A stretch of DNA of 64,000 nucleotides from a virus, in the IMG/VR virus record IMGVR_UViG_3300015373_000003, positions 1 to 64,000 of that record, one strand, 5' to 3'. A program made the position numbers and the translations under genes. The notes beneath the pieces are model-generated. The model saw only the letters and a list, made by a program, of their open reading frames with translations, had not been told where the DNA came from and made no database searches. Shown here in pieces: positions 25,213 through 32,354 of the stretch (the first letter of the stretch is position 1; each line of letters opens with the position of its first letter).

Positions 25213-25684
25213 TTAATTCTTTGCGGATCTTCATCAGGATCTTGCCCAAATGATTCTCGCCGATCCTATAGAAATGCTTACGCTCGTAGCACGTGCAGTT
25301 GCCCCAATACTGATCGTGCCACGTATTGTCTTCCCGTAGAATCGCCTCGCCGGTAGCCAGTAGCCAGGCGGCAAGCTCAGGATGGTCATTGAACTTCTGA
25401 CGGACCAGGCCCTCCATCACCTTTACTTTAATACCATCCCAATTCTTCAGTAACGTGACTTCTTTGCCGCGCTGCTTGGCGACTCCCGGCGTAGGCGAAG
25501 AAAAAATGTATTTCTTTTCAAATGGGTTCTTTGTCTTAGCAGCCTGAAACTCCATCTCAACAGACGTACCATCAGGCTCAATATAAAAGTTGCTAGGAAC
25601 GCCATGTATCCAGCGTTGTCCATCGCGCCAGGTGAATTCATTAATCTCTTTAGCGTCTTCTGGCGGGGGATCATAGGCTTTCAT
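25202..25684 (-). CDS. NADAR-family (YbiA-like) N-glycosidase
   Basis: 160 residues covering a whole NADAR domain: PSNFYIEPDG, VEMEFQAAKT with the conserved Glu, AWLLATGEAILRE, YWGNCTC and GENHLGKILMKIRKEL, in the family order. NADAR enzymes cleave N-glycosidic bonds of ADP-ribose-type or riboflavin-precursor nucleotides, and some remove ADP-ribose from guanine bases, reversing DarT-type DNA ADP-ribosylation. In a phage the likely use is protection from NAD- or ADP-ribose-based defence. It overlaps the SLOG gene upstream by 4 bases. Confidence 0.85.
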   Translation of the reverse strand: MKAYDPPPEDAKEINEFTWRDGQRWIHGVPSNFYIEPDGTSVEMEFQAAKTKNPFEKKYIFSSPTPGVAKQRGKEVTLLKNWDGIKVKVMEGLVRQKFNDHPELAAWLLATGEAILREDNTWHDQYWGNCTCYERKHFYRIGENHLGKILMKIRKELNAA

Positions 25685-26268
25685 AGATTATTCGCCACCA
25701 CGCCCCAAGGATCATCGTCTTCATTGATGATCTGCCGCATAGCACGCATTTTATGTTGCACCCAATATAAATTAAAGACTGGTATCTCGTACATATTGGC
25801 CAGCCGAATCGCTTGACCTGTGCCGCCTGTACTAGTGCCAGTTTCGTCTGTAGCTCCATCAGGCGTCCAGCAAATAACCATCTTCACCGGATCGTCTAAA
25901 TCCCATCCGAGTACCTGATGCATGTTGCGGGCATGTAGCTTTTGCGCTGCCTCACTGCACTTTAGCCAAGCCGGATGGATTTCTGCGGCAAGCTCATATG
26001 CCTCGCGCTTGGGCGGACACCACTTGGAGTGCAATCCATTAAATCCATCCCACGGCAGGTATAGCTCCAACACACCGCCGCGACCGGAGTAATCAATTAA
26101 ATCAGACTCACAGCCCATGGCAAATGCATGATCAGCGCCATCAGCACCGCCTGTTCTGAGTATCCAGTCATGATCGGCAAATGACTTGCCGAGTAGACAC
26201 ATTAAGTTAAGGATCGACTGCGGGGTTTTGCGCGAGCCGATCCCCGCATACGCTTTCTTGGCTTCCAT
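25681..26268 (-). CDS. SLOG/DprA-like Rossmann protein
   Basis: 195 residues. YAGIGSRKTP at the start and WILRTGGADGADHAFAMGC are the nucleotide-binding motifs of the SLOG (LOG/DprA-like) superfamily. ICWTPDGATDETGTSTGGTGQA supplies the second conserved Gly-rich stretch. Such proteins bind or process NAD-, ADP-ribose- or CDP-type nucleotides. Sharing an overlap with a NADAR gene suggests that the two act on one nucleotide pathway; the substrate is unknown. Confidence 0.8.
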   Translation of the reverse strand: MEAKKAYAGIGSRKTPQSILNLMCLLGKSFADHDWILRTGGADGADHAFAMGCESDLIDYSGRGGVLELYLPWDGFNGLHSKWCPPKREAYELAAEIHPAWLKCSEAAQKLHARNMHQVLGWDLDDPVKMVICWTPDGATDETGTSTGGTGQAIRLANMYEIPVFNLYWVQHKMRAMRQIINEDDDPWGVVANNL

Positions 26269-27605
26269 GGATTATCTTCGCCTTTGAGTTCATCCGCGAC
26301 CTGCAATTTATCTTGCTCTCGCCTAGTCTTACGTCCCTTGAACTTGGGATTCTTCAGCTTACCATCATCATTTCTTTCAGGGAAGCGTTCGGCCACGCCT
26401 TTTTCTTGGATGACATGGCGCTCTAACTGCCAGCGCAGTTTCGTACTGGTCTTGCGACCGTCCCTGTTCTTGAGCAGCATAGCCTTCATTTCCTGCTGCG
26501 CTTCGTCTTCCTCGTCCTGATTGAGTCCAATAAGTAAATCGGAGTCCTTGCCAACAGATTGATAGGAAACGTTCGCAAGGCTAGCCTCACCCTTGCCGCC
26601 CTCGCGGTTAAGCTGAGCAGCCGAGATATGAGGGACGCGAAAGAGTCTCGCATTTTGCTTAAGACCCTGCGTCGTGTATTGGACCTGTTCCCAATGCGCT
26701 CCCCCAATTCCTTTCGGCGTCCGCATTAATTCCATGTAGTCCGTAATTACTACATCTGGCTTGTACCGCAAGAGTTTTGCTGCCACATTATCGACAGTGC
26801 AGTTTCGGATATCGTCAATGATGTAGATATCGCGCTCGTGTCGATCCTCGTGAGCCTGTTCGGCCAGCTTTTCCCATTGCTCACGATCCCCAATATCAAG
26901 TTCGAGGGCTTTGAGCGAATGGTATTTAAAATTAGTGGCCATAGTGTCAAGCGAACGTAGGATTGCTTCGGCTTCCATCTCAAGGGAGATATATACAGCC
27001 GTCTTTTTCTGCAAATAAGCTGAATACGCGACATGCTGTAGAAGCTTTGATTTTCCCACGCCTAGATAGGCGACTACAGTAACCAATTCATGCGGCTGTG
27101 CTCCAAGCGTTTCCCGGTCAAAAGAGGGAATACCCATCATCACACCTGGCGGCATCCCTTCCTTCTTACGCTTATCGTATTCCTTTATCCGCTCAAGCCC
27201 CTCAGAAAATTTCTTGACGCGGGGTGCTGGCACTACATCTACCAGCTTGCGAGCCATCTCAAGCGCAACTAGCTCTATTTCATTAATCTGCTCTGGATCT
27301 TCTAGAGCTTCGTGGAAGTCGCGGACAAGATCAATTGCCTCGCGCTCCTTGACAGTCGTTACGAATTGATCAATGAAATAGGGGAGGGTGTTGCGATCTA
27401 CCGCTACCTTGAAATCAGGGAATTCTTTGCGGACAACCTTGGCTGTTGCGGTAGATTTGTACTTCCGCCAATGGTCTAGCAGGAAATCATATATCTCTTC
27501 GCATTCCTCATCAGCGAAATGATCTAACTCAATTCCTCGTGCAATCGCTGTATCAAGATCGCCAGATTGAATTATTTTGCTGATTAGCCCCCGCTCAGCA
27601 TCCAA
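26202..27605 (-). CDS. DnaB-like replicative helicase
   Basis: 467 residues. An N-terminal helical domain (about 1-130) is followed by the RecA-fold helicase: MGIPSFDRETLGAQPHEL, Walker A YLGVGKSK near 181, Walker B-like PDVVITDYMELM near 290, ISAAQLNREGG and KNRDGR. A basic C-terminal tail (KPRKRMRGSARAKPRSRS) is extra. The start is TTG (27605), two bases past the upstream stop. It unwinds the fork for DnaE and primase. Confidence 0.9.
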   Translation of the reverse strand: MDAERGLISKIIQSGDLDTAIARGIELDHFADEECEEIYDFLLDHWRKYKSTATAKVVRKEFPDFKVAVDRNTLPYFIDQFVTTVKEREAIDLVRDFHEALEDPEQINEIELVALEMARKLVDVVPAPRVKKFSEGLERIKEYDKRKKEGMPPGVMMGIPSFDRETLGAQPHELVTVVAYLGVGKSKLLQHVAYSAYLQKKTAVYISLEMEAEAILRSLDTMATNFKYHSLKALELDIGDREQWEKLAEQAHEDRHERDIYIIDDIRNCTVDNVAAKLLRYKPDVVITDYMELMRTPKGIGGAHWEQVQYTTQGLKQNARLFRVPHISAAQLNREGGKGEASLANVSYQSVGKDSDLLIGLNQDEEDEAQQEMKAMLLKNRDGRKTSTKLRWQLERHVIQEKGVAERFPERNDDGKLKNPKFKGRKTRREQDKLQVADELKGEDNPWKPRKRMRGSARAKPRSRSLT

Positions 27606-27606
27606 T

Positions 27607-28068
27607 TTACTTCTTATCCTTCTGGTTCTGCTTCCGCACAGATTCCTCGACAGCTTCCCGATCTTCCGCGATTACTTCCTCAAGTAGAGCTTGCCCGACC
27701 GCGATGTTGTTTTTGTGGGCAGCGGCAATCGATTCCTGCTCATCATCAAAGTCGTCAGGATCGACACCGGTAATTTTATGAAGACCAGGATCTTCAACCC
27801 AACGGGTGACAGCAACAGGCCCAATCGTAACATTCGCGTACTGTGCAACAGGGACAAGCTCCGAGCCCTGATTGGTAATTTTAATCGCCGGAAGACCGTT
27901 CTCGCCGATAACATGGCCCTCTTCTATTTTAACGCCGCGATGCTCCACTGATTTAACAACTTTATTCCGGCTAGATTCCGTGTCTTCTACTCGTGGCTTC
28001 GTCCTGCTGACCTTGGCCTTTCCTTTAGCCGGAGCAGTACGACGCCTGCGCTTAACTGTTTGCGCCAA
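27607..28068 (-). CDS. Unknown protein of the replication operon
   Basis: About 153 residues from a TTG at 28068, with AAAGGA upstream; the longer frame to 28149 lies over the HTH gene. Basic N-terminus (KRRRRTAPAKGKAKVSRTK), beta-rich centre (AIKITNQGSELVPVAQYANV) and acidic helical end. No family recognised. Its place before the helicase gene hints at a replication accessory function. Confidence 0.6.
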   Translation of the reverse strand: MAQTVKRRRRTAPAKGKAKVSRTKPRVEDTESSRNKVVKSVEHRGVKIEEGHVIGENGLPAIKITNQGSELVPVAQYANVTIGPVAVTRWVEDPGLHKITGVDPDDFDDEQESIAAAHKNNIAVGQALLEEVIAEDREAVEESVRKQNQKDKK

Positions 28069-28081
28069 AACGATCCTTTCT

Positions 28082-28684
28082 CTATGCCGCGTTTTGTTTA
28101 GCGGCTTCTGCTTTACGTTGCGCCCGCAAACGACGCTGTGCCTTAGCACCAGAAGTCTGAGAATAATTCTTTTTCTTCTGCTTCTGTCGCTCTTCTCTTA
28201 AAGCACTTGGCGGAATCTCAAATCCCTCTAACTTAAATGCTTGGGTAAGAGCGCGAATCAAACCTTCAATCGACTGATAGCGAGTGATCGGTAAAAGCTC
28301 TTCTGCAATCTGCTCGATATACCAGCCACGATTTGCCCATTGTCTTGCCATGTCCATATGAACAGGCTGCAAATAACGAGGCTTACGCATGTGGCTTACA
28401 TGCTTTTTAATATCATCCTCATCAGGTTGGTATCGAGATAAAGCAGAACCGGGATGAAGATTGTTTTTCTTCATCCATTCAACAATTCCGTTCTTGCCAT
28501 GGACTTGCTTGTGTGTCCAAGCTCGCCAATTCCTGATTCGACGCTGAGGCATTAGCCGTTTAGGTAGCCGACCTTCGCGTTCCCATTTACGGACAGTCGA
28601 GTTTCTGCGATGGATTATTTCGCATAGCTCGTCTATATAAATAAATCCATCCTCTTTGGGAGGGGTCCATTGCCGTGACGCCAT
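28082..28684 (-). CDS. Winged-HTH (MerR-like) DNA-binding protein
   Basis: 200 residues. GFIYIDELCEIIHRRNSTVRK and WEREGRLPKRLMPQ form a MerR/excisionase-like winged helix-turn-helix. A helical body and a basic tail (RRLRAQRKAEAAK) follow. It is the first gene of the leftward replication operon. The ATG lies 8 bases after a TATGAT -10 element, with no ribosome site, so the mRNA is probably leaderless. A regulator or origin-binding role is inferred. Confidence 0.7.
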   Translation of the reverse strand: MASRQWTPPKEDGFIYIDELCEIIHRRNSTVRKWEREGRLPKRLMPQRRIRNWRAWTHKQVHGKNGIVEWMKKNNLHPGSALSRYQPDEDDIKKHVSHMRKPRYLQPVHMDMARQWANRGWYIEQIAEELLPITRYQSIEGLIRALTQAFKLEGFEIPPSALREERQKQKKKNYSQTSGAKAQRRLRAQRKAEAAKQNAA

Positions 28685-28692
28685 GACGCGGG

Positions 28693-28722
28693 ATCATAGC
28701 ATGAAGCAGCACACCCCCGCTA
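28693..28722 (-). promoter_or_regulatory. Leftward promoter of replication operon, leaderless start
   Basis: TGC-TATGAT (28693-28698), an extended -10, with a weak -35 (TAGCGG, 28717-28722, 18-base spacer), followed by CCCGCGTC and the ATG at 28684. The predicted +1 is within 2-3 bases of the start codon. The -35 falls inside the hairpin of the preceding terminator. Confidence 0.55.
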
Positions 28723-28788
28723 CCGCGCTTCAGGGGTCTGCCTTCGGAGTGAGGGTACAAAGGCAGTGAGGGGTAACGGGGGTGTGCT
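28708..28788 (-). terminator. Long nested hairpin downstream of RNase H gene
   Basis: Outer arms 28708-28724 and 28772-28788 pair over 17 bases (one G-U in leftward RNA, a mismatch in rightward RNA). An inner 7-base stem CTGCCTT/AAGGCAG (28738-28744, 28760-28766) is nested within. It lies between the RNase H gene and the replication-operon promoter. A terminator is likely; there is no U-tract, so a DNA-level or processing role is also possible. Confidence 0.5.
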
Positions 28789-28946
28789 AGGGTGTCGCCT
28801 GTGTCGAGAGCGACTGCCGCAGTGTAGCACTCTCGCGGGCGATACCTCAAGGTTGACCGAATTTGTCGCCAAGGACTCGTCGCTTATCCCGTTAGAGGGG
28901 ATATTAGCCCGTGGTGAAACACGATGGGCATGGGTTCAACTAATTA
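28789..28946. other. Noncoding region with further inverted repeats
   Basis: No gene is supported here. Arms 28791-28803 and 28834-28846 pair over 13 bases; three G-U pairs form only in rightward RNA. An AGAG/CTCT extension and an ACTG/CAGT mini-stem lie inside. TTCAACT/AGTTGAA (28935-28941, 28950-28956) spans the RNase H stop. With the nested hairpin next to it, this is the most structured noncoding DNA of the window and an origin or regulatory candidate. Confidence 0.4.
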
Positions 28947-29435
28947 TTAAGTTGAAGGGCGGCTAAAGGGGTCCATAGACCTAATATCTGCGGCTGTGAC
29001 CGCAGTTTTTCTAACAAATGGATTCGCTAGCTGCCCAGCTAAGATAGCTTTGGTACAGAGTTCATCTGCCAGAGAATTATTCTCTCTTCTGTGCCAGTTT
29101 AATTCCCAGCTATCTTCGAAATGTTTACGTAAAACATCTTCTGCTTCTGCTGCAAGACATTTCATCTTGAAATCTTTTCTCTTCCAACCCTGATTGATTT
29201 GCCCTTCAACCAGTTTTGAATCAGTAAAAATCTCAAGTTCTGTAGCTCCACACTCAGCAGCATATTTAACTCCTACAATGAGGCCATAATATTCGGCTTC
29301 GTTATTGGTTTTGAAACCGATGTGTCGAGCTAGGGTGTACTCGTCGCCATTCTCCATTTGAATGACGCATGCAAATCCCGCAGGACCGGGGTTAGAAGGT
29401 CGGCAGCCGCCATCAAAAAACAGTTTTCCGCGCAT
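28947..29435 (-). CDS. rnhA: Ribonuclease HI
   Basis: 162 residues. Catalytic acids are visible in order: LFFDGGCRPSNPG (Asp8), NNEAEYYGL (Glu), IFTDSKLV (Asp) and NNSLADEL (Asp). It degrades RNA in RNA-DNA hybrids, for example primers of the encoded primase. The start overlaps the stop of a tiny membrane-peptide gene (TAATG). Confidence 0.9.
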   Translation of the reverse strand: MRGKLFFDGGCRPSNPGPAGFACVIQMENGDEYTLARHIGFKTNNEAEYYGLIVGVKYAAECGATELEIFTDSKLVEGQINQGWKRKDFKMKCLAAEAEDVLRKHFEDSWELNWHRRENNSLADELCTKAILAGQLANPFVRKTAVTAADIRSMDPFSRPST

Positions 29436-29509
29436 TAGATGAATTGTTTAAGCACTATGACCACTATCAATAGTGCGAAGGCTAGCAGGGAAATAAAGAA
29501 AATAAACAT
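29435..29509 (-). CDS. 24-residue transmembrane peptide
   Basis: Tiny gene starting with MFIFFISLLAF and running hydrophobic to LKQFI. Its TAA overlaps the ATG of the RNase H gene (TAATG). Nearly the whole peptide would span a membrane. The ribosome site is weak, so support rests on composition and exact overlap. Confidence 0.4.
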   Translation of the reverse strand: MFIFFISLLAFALLIVVIVLKQFI

Positions 29510-29510
29510 G

Positions 29511-29601
29511 GGTGAACCAGGGGGCGCGACCGTATCTAGTAACGAGGGTTAGGCTGCACATGAATTTAACCCGCCCTCCGACGCGATTCCCCCTGGTCAC
29601 C
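29511..29601. repeat. Long imperfect inverted repeat
   Basis: GGTGAACCAGGGGG (29511-29524) faces CCCCCTGGTCACC (29589-29601): 13 pairs with one bulged A. Inner short repeats (GGGTTA/TAACCC) are present. It lies between the tiny membrane-peptide gene and the terminator of the collagen-like gene. Role unknown; an operator, origin part or RNA structure are possible. Confidence 0.4.
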
Positions 29602-29665
29602 TGATAAGACCCTGAACACCCTATTTTGTTGGGTATTGTTAGGGCCTTACGATTGTATCAAAAGA

Positions 29666-29735
29666 AGAGCCGAGGCTGTATCTGCTCTTCTAAGGCTAGG
29701 TGAAGAATCCCAGCCACAGATACAACCCCGGCTCT
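29666..29735 (-). terminator. Strong terminator of the collagen-like gene
   Basis: Arms 29666-29684 and 29717-29735 form a 19-base stem in leftward RNA (two G-U pairs, which are mismatches in rightward RNA), then UCUUUUGAU. It follows the collagen-like gene stop by 14 bases. Stem plus partial U-tract fits intrinsic termination. Confidence 0.7.
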
Positions 29736-29749
29736 ATTAGTCTACCTAA

Positions 29750-30325
29750 TTAGGCAGTCTGCGGCACGCACGCGATATGCGGGGTAGCCACATCTTCATC
29801 GAAACCGTCTGGATTAAAGACGATTGCGAAATACGACTGAGCGTCGGGCGAGTCAAGCACTAACGTCGCAAACACGACGAAAGAGTTGGGCTCGTTATCC
29901 CCGGCCTGCTCGAATGAAGTCCAGCCACCAACAGCAATTTCGCCAGGATCGCAAGATGCCGACACCTGAACGATATTCGAGCCGTTAGCTCCGTTAACTC
30001 CAACTTCCTCAGACTCACCCACATGATAAGTTAAACCAGGCAGTGCGGGCTGATCGGTACCCGGACCCTGAGGGCCAGTATTACCGAGTTCACCCTTGCT
30101 GCCAGGCACACCCTGCGGGCCAGCCGGTCCCTGCGGACCACGCGGACCAGTAATAGATCCCTTGAAATCTTTCTTCGTGAGGGATTTATTCTTAATGTCC
30201 TTGCCGGTCAGAGAACTATTCTTGACCGACTTGCCGGTGATTAAATTAGCCGCACCGGCAGGCACAGCGATAGCGGCTGCCACTAAGGCAAGTCCGACTA
30301 TCCAAAGAATCCTTCGTTGAAACAA
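29750..30325 (-). CDS. Exported collagen-like protein
   Basis: About 191 residues from a TTG at 30325 with GGAGG 5 bases upstream; the longer frame to 30442 has no ribosome site. Signal peptide or anchor (ILWIVGLALVAAAIAVPAGA), then ITGKSVKNSSLTGKDIKN and SLTKKDFKG repeats, a short collagen stretch (GPRGPQGPAGPQGVPG, about residues 60-90) and a compact C-terminal domain with two Cys. This SLTGKDIKN-collagen design is familiar from Thermoleophilia surface proteins. Monocistronic, with its own leader and terminator: probably a host-type gene used for surface change or a virion fibre. Confidence 0.75.
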   Translation of the reverse strand: MFQRRILWIVGLALVAAAIAVPAGAANLITGKSVKNSSLTGKDIKNKSLTKKDFKGSITGPRGPQGPAGPQGVPGSKGELGNTGPQGPGTDQPALPGLTYHVGESEEVGVNGANGSNIVQVSASCDPGEIAVGGWTSFEQAGDNEPNSFVVFATLVLDSPDAQSYFAIVFNPDGFDEDVATPHIACVPQTA

Positions 30326-30346
30326 AACTACCTCCGTACTTTTGCA

Positions 30347-30406
30347 CCTCAAGCCCTTTGCCCGAGGCTGCGAGTCCAGCGGGTCTGAGCACCGCTGAGG
30401 GCAGCC
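30347..30406 (-). promoter_or_regulatory. Structured 5' leader of collagen-like gene
   Basis: Two adjacent stems precede the TTG start. Stem 1: GGCTGC (30366-30371) with GCAGCC (30401-30406), and CAGCGG (30377-30382) with CCGCTG (30392-30397). Stem 2: 30347-30354 with 30360-30367, 8 pairs in leftward RNA including two G-U. Then GUGCAAAAGUAC and the ribosome site. No known riboswitch class is recognised. Confidence 0.45.
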
Positions 30407-30438
30407 TAACACACTTCCGCGTATTTCGCCACTGTGAC

Positions 30439-31926
30439 TCAATTACTGAAATCAAGTATCTCTACTTCTAACCCTAGTGGCTCATAACATTTCCACCTCC
30501 GCGATTTGAACTGTTTTGCTAAAACTCGAACAAGAGTATCCGCATAATCGATGATAGTTGCACCAGGCTTACCCTCATGAATACGCACAGCACGCCCTAA
30601 TTTCTGCTCTGTCGCCTTGGCATTCTTGGTTGGGAAGGCCAGATGAGCACAATCAATCTCAGGAATATTTAATGCCTCGCCAGCTACCGTAGAAAACAAC
30701 ACGCCTTGTGGCGCTTCCACAAACATTTTGCGAATCTCTGCTCTACGTCCGCGCGCATCATTGCCAGTGAGCTTGAAGCAATCTTCCATCGCAAGCCCCT
30801 GGTCAACCGTCGCAGAAATCATTTCATCTAAATGCTTGGTTTCTGAACTGACCACAAGTTGATGCTTGCCATGCCATTCCATGATCGTGCTGGCAATCAG
30901 CCTATTACGCTCAAGATCTTGGACGATATCTGCCCGAAGCTTCCCGTAATTATTCTTGTGTGAGTGAGGCGTGCCGATCTTTGGGCAGTTGGGGATATCA
31001 CATTCCTCATTTGCCTTAACAGTGTGATCGCCCCAATAATTAAAGCGGTATGGAGTATGGATCACTTTCACCTTAGGGGTGAGAATAAATCCGGCCTCTC
31101 TAATTTCGTCGTATGTATCTTCATGGAAGACCGGCCCAAGGACGTTTAGGGCTATGGCGAAATCCCCTGTTTGGTCAGGAGTGGCGCTCATGCCGATTCT
31201 GATCCTCGCCGGGAACAGACTCACTAGCTCTCGATACATCTGTGCTGTTGCGTGATGGCTCTCGTCCAAGAACATCGCGCTGAATTGATTGAACCAGCCT
31301 TCCTTCTTTAAGTGCTCGCGCCGCTTGTGCAGCGTTTGCACGGTAGCTATAGTCACCTGGCCTTCGGACCACTGCCCGGAACCAATTGCCCCAATGTTTA
31401 GTTTGTCTCCACATAATTTTTTAAAGTCCGCAATCCACTGATCTACGAGATTAATACGGTCAACCATAACAATCGCACGCTTAGGATGATGAAGCCAAAG
31501 GAATCCAGCAACAGCACCGCTCTTGCCGCTTCCAGTAGGTGATTTGTAAATTCCCTGGCGGTGCTTCCAAAACGCTTCAGCAGCATCCAACTGGTGATTA
31601 CGGAATTCAAACTCTTCTGCGCCAAAGTGCGGACCCTCTTCCCATACTGTGCGATCTATCCAGCGCACCCGTGTATCCCAATCCTCGCGCAGCCATTGCT
31701 TTAGCTTTAGCGCAAAGCCCCGAGGAATAACTAAATGATCATCCTCAATACTGTAGAGAGAAATGGTCTTAGGGATATTCTGCCAATCCCAGCGGTTCGC
31801 CGCTCGTGCTTTGTAGTGCTTCTCGTTGTCGAGCGTCATCACTTCCATGCACAATTCATGAAATGGCACAGAAAAGTCTTCGCCCAAGCGAAGATGACTG
31901 TCCACGACCACACGCGCACGCTTCAC
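30439..31926 (-). CDS. Superfamily 2 DNA/RNA helicase
   Basis: About 495 residues. Walker A SPTGSGKSGAVAG, the DEAH-type box LDESHHATAQ, motif III IGMSATPDQTG, and motifs V-VI AHLAFPTKNAKATEQKLGRAVRIH are all visible, as in UvsW- or type-III-restriction-like helicases. I give the GTG at 31926 because a TATGAT -10 ends 6 bases upstream, which would make a leaderless mRNA; the ATG at 31944 lies inside that promoter but remains possible. Likely roles are branch migration or recombination-dependent replication. Confidence 0.85.
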   Translation of the reverse strand: MKRARVVVDSHLRLGEDFSVPFHELCMEVMTLDNEKHYKARAANRWDWQNIPKTISLYSIEDDHLVIPRGFALKLKQWLREDWDTRVRWIDRTVWEEGPHFGAEEFEFRNHQLDAAEAFWKHRQGIYKSPTGSGKSGAVAGFLWLHHPKRAIVMVDRINLVDQWIADFKKLCGDKLNIGAIGSGQWSEGQVTIATVQTLHKRREHLKKEGWFNQFSAMFLDESHHATAQMYRELVSLFPARIRIGMSATPDQTGDFAIALNVLGPVFHEDTYDEIREAGFILTPKVKVIHTPYRFNYWGDHTVKANEECDIPNCPKIGTPHSHKNNYGKLRADIVQDLERNRLIASTIMEWHGKHQLVVSSETKHLDEMISATVDQGLAMEDCFKLTGNDARGRRAEIRKMFVEAPQGVLFSTVAGEALNIPEIDCAHLAFPTKNAKATEQKLGRAVRIHEGKPGATIIDYADTLVRVLAKQFKSRRWKCYEPLGLEVEILDFSN

Positions 31927-31932
31927 GCCGCT

Positions 31933-31961
31933 ATCATAGCTCATAGGCAGTGACTAGTCCA
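31933..31961 (-). promoter_or_regulatory. Leftward promoter with shared TGGACT/GATAGCGGC element
   Basis: On the minus strand TGGACT, 17 bases, TATGAT, AGCGGC, then GTG. The longer block CTTGGTGGACTAGTC-N16-GATAGCGGC recurs at 60475-60507 as CTTGATGGACTAGTC-N15-GATAGCGGC. Two copies with the same spacing in front of leftward genes argue for a phage promoter or operator. Confidence 0.5.
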
Positions 31962-31965
31962 CCAA

Positions 31966-32001
31966 GACAAAGGACGGCCCTTTTTGGGACCGCCCCTTGT
32001 C
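31966..32001 (-). terminator. Leftward terminator hairpin before the helicase gene
   Basis: Arms 31966-31980 and 31987-32001 form 15 pairs in leftward RNA (three G-U, which are A-C mismatches in rightward RNA) around a CAAAAA loop. Followed by UUGGUGG. It ends the unit of the membrane-protein cassette; the helicase promoter follows at once. Confidence 0.6.
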
Positions 32002-32112
32002 ACCCTCCGAACAGCGTCATGGTCATTAGCTGCCGGATATGTGAACGCGCTCAGATCCCCTTTGACTCGCTACCGCCCCGGTAGTTTGATCGCTTGAACC
32101 TTGAGCGCAGCG
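32002..32112. other. Intergenic stretch, little recognisable
   Basis: No gene seen. One small hairpin, CTACCG-CCC-CGGTAG (32070-32084). No tRNA-like fold found by eye. Confidence 0.3.
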
Positions 32113-32334
32113 TCAGTGTAGCAGCCAGCCGCCGTCTTCGCCAGCTTCTATCCAACCGGCTCTGCATAGCTCTTCTACGGCCTCGTGATCGTCCATGCCC
32201 GCGCATTTTCTGGCAGTGGCTAACGCCAAGGTATTCGTTAAGTTAATTAAGCCACCATCAGAATAATTTACCATGGACATAAATAGATGCCTGGCCTCTC
32301 GGCTTGGCGTAATTTTTGTGGGAATAAGTGTCAT
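32113..32334 (-). CDS. Small soluble unknown protein
   Basis: 73 residues from the ATG at 32334 (MTLIPTKITPSREARHLFMS) with AAAGGAGAG upstream; the frame to 32451 runs over structured noncoding sequence. Helical, ending DDHEAVEELCRAGWIEAGEDGGWLLH, which resembles a small winged-helix or ribosome-associated tail. No family recognised. Confidence 0.55.
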   Translation of the reverse strand: MTLIPTKITPSREARHLFMSMVNYSDGGLINLTNTLALATARKCAGMDDHEAVEELCRAGWIEAGEDGGWLLH

Positions 32335-32354
32335 CTCTCTCCTTTTGCGCTCAA

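Noticed and set aside
25669-25680. TATGATCCCC resembling the promoter core
   Set aside because: It is codons 4-6 of the NADAR gene start (AYDPP), within coding sequence directly after an overlapping gene.
29750-29858. tRNA genes in the intergenic gaps
   Set aside because: No cloverleaf or TTCGA-type T loop was found by eye in any gap longer than 70 bases; a covariance-model scan would settle it.
30347-30440. Known riboswitch (c-di-GMP or c-di-AMP type) in the collagen-like leader
   Set aside because: GGGCAAAGGGC looks superficially similar, but the other conserved parts of those classes are missing.
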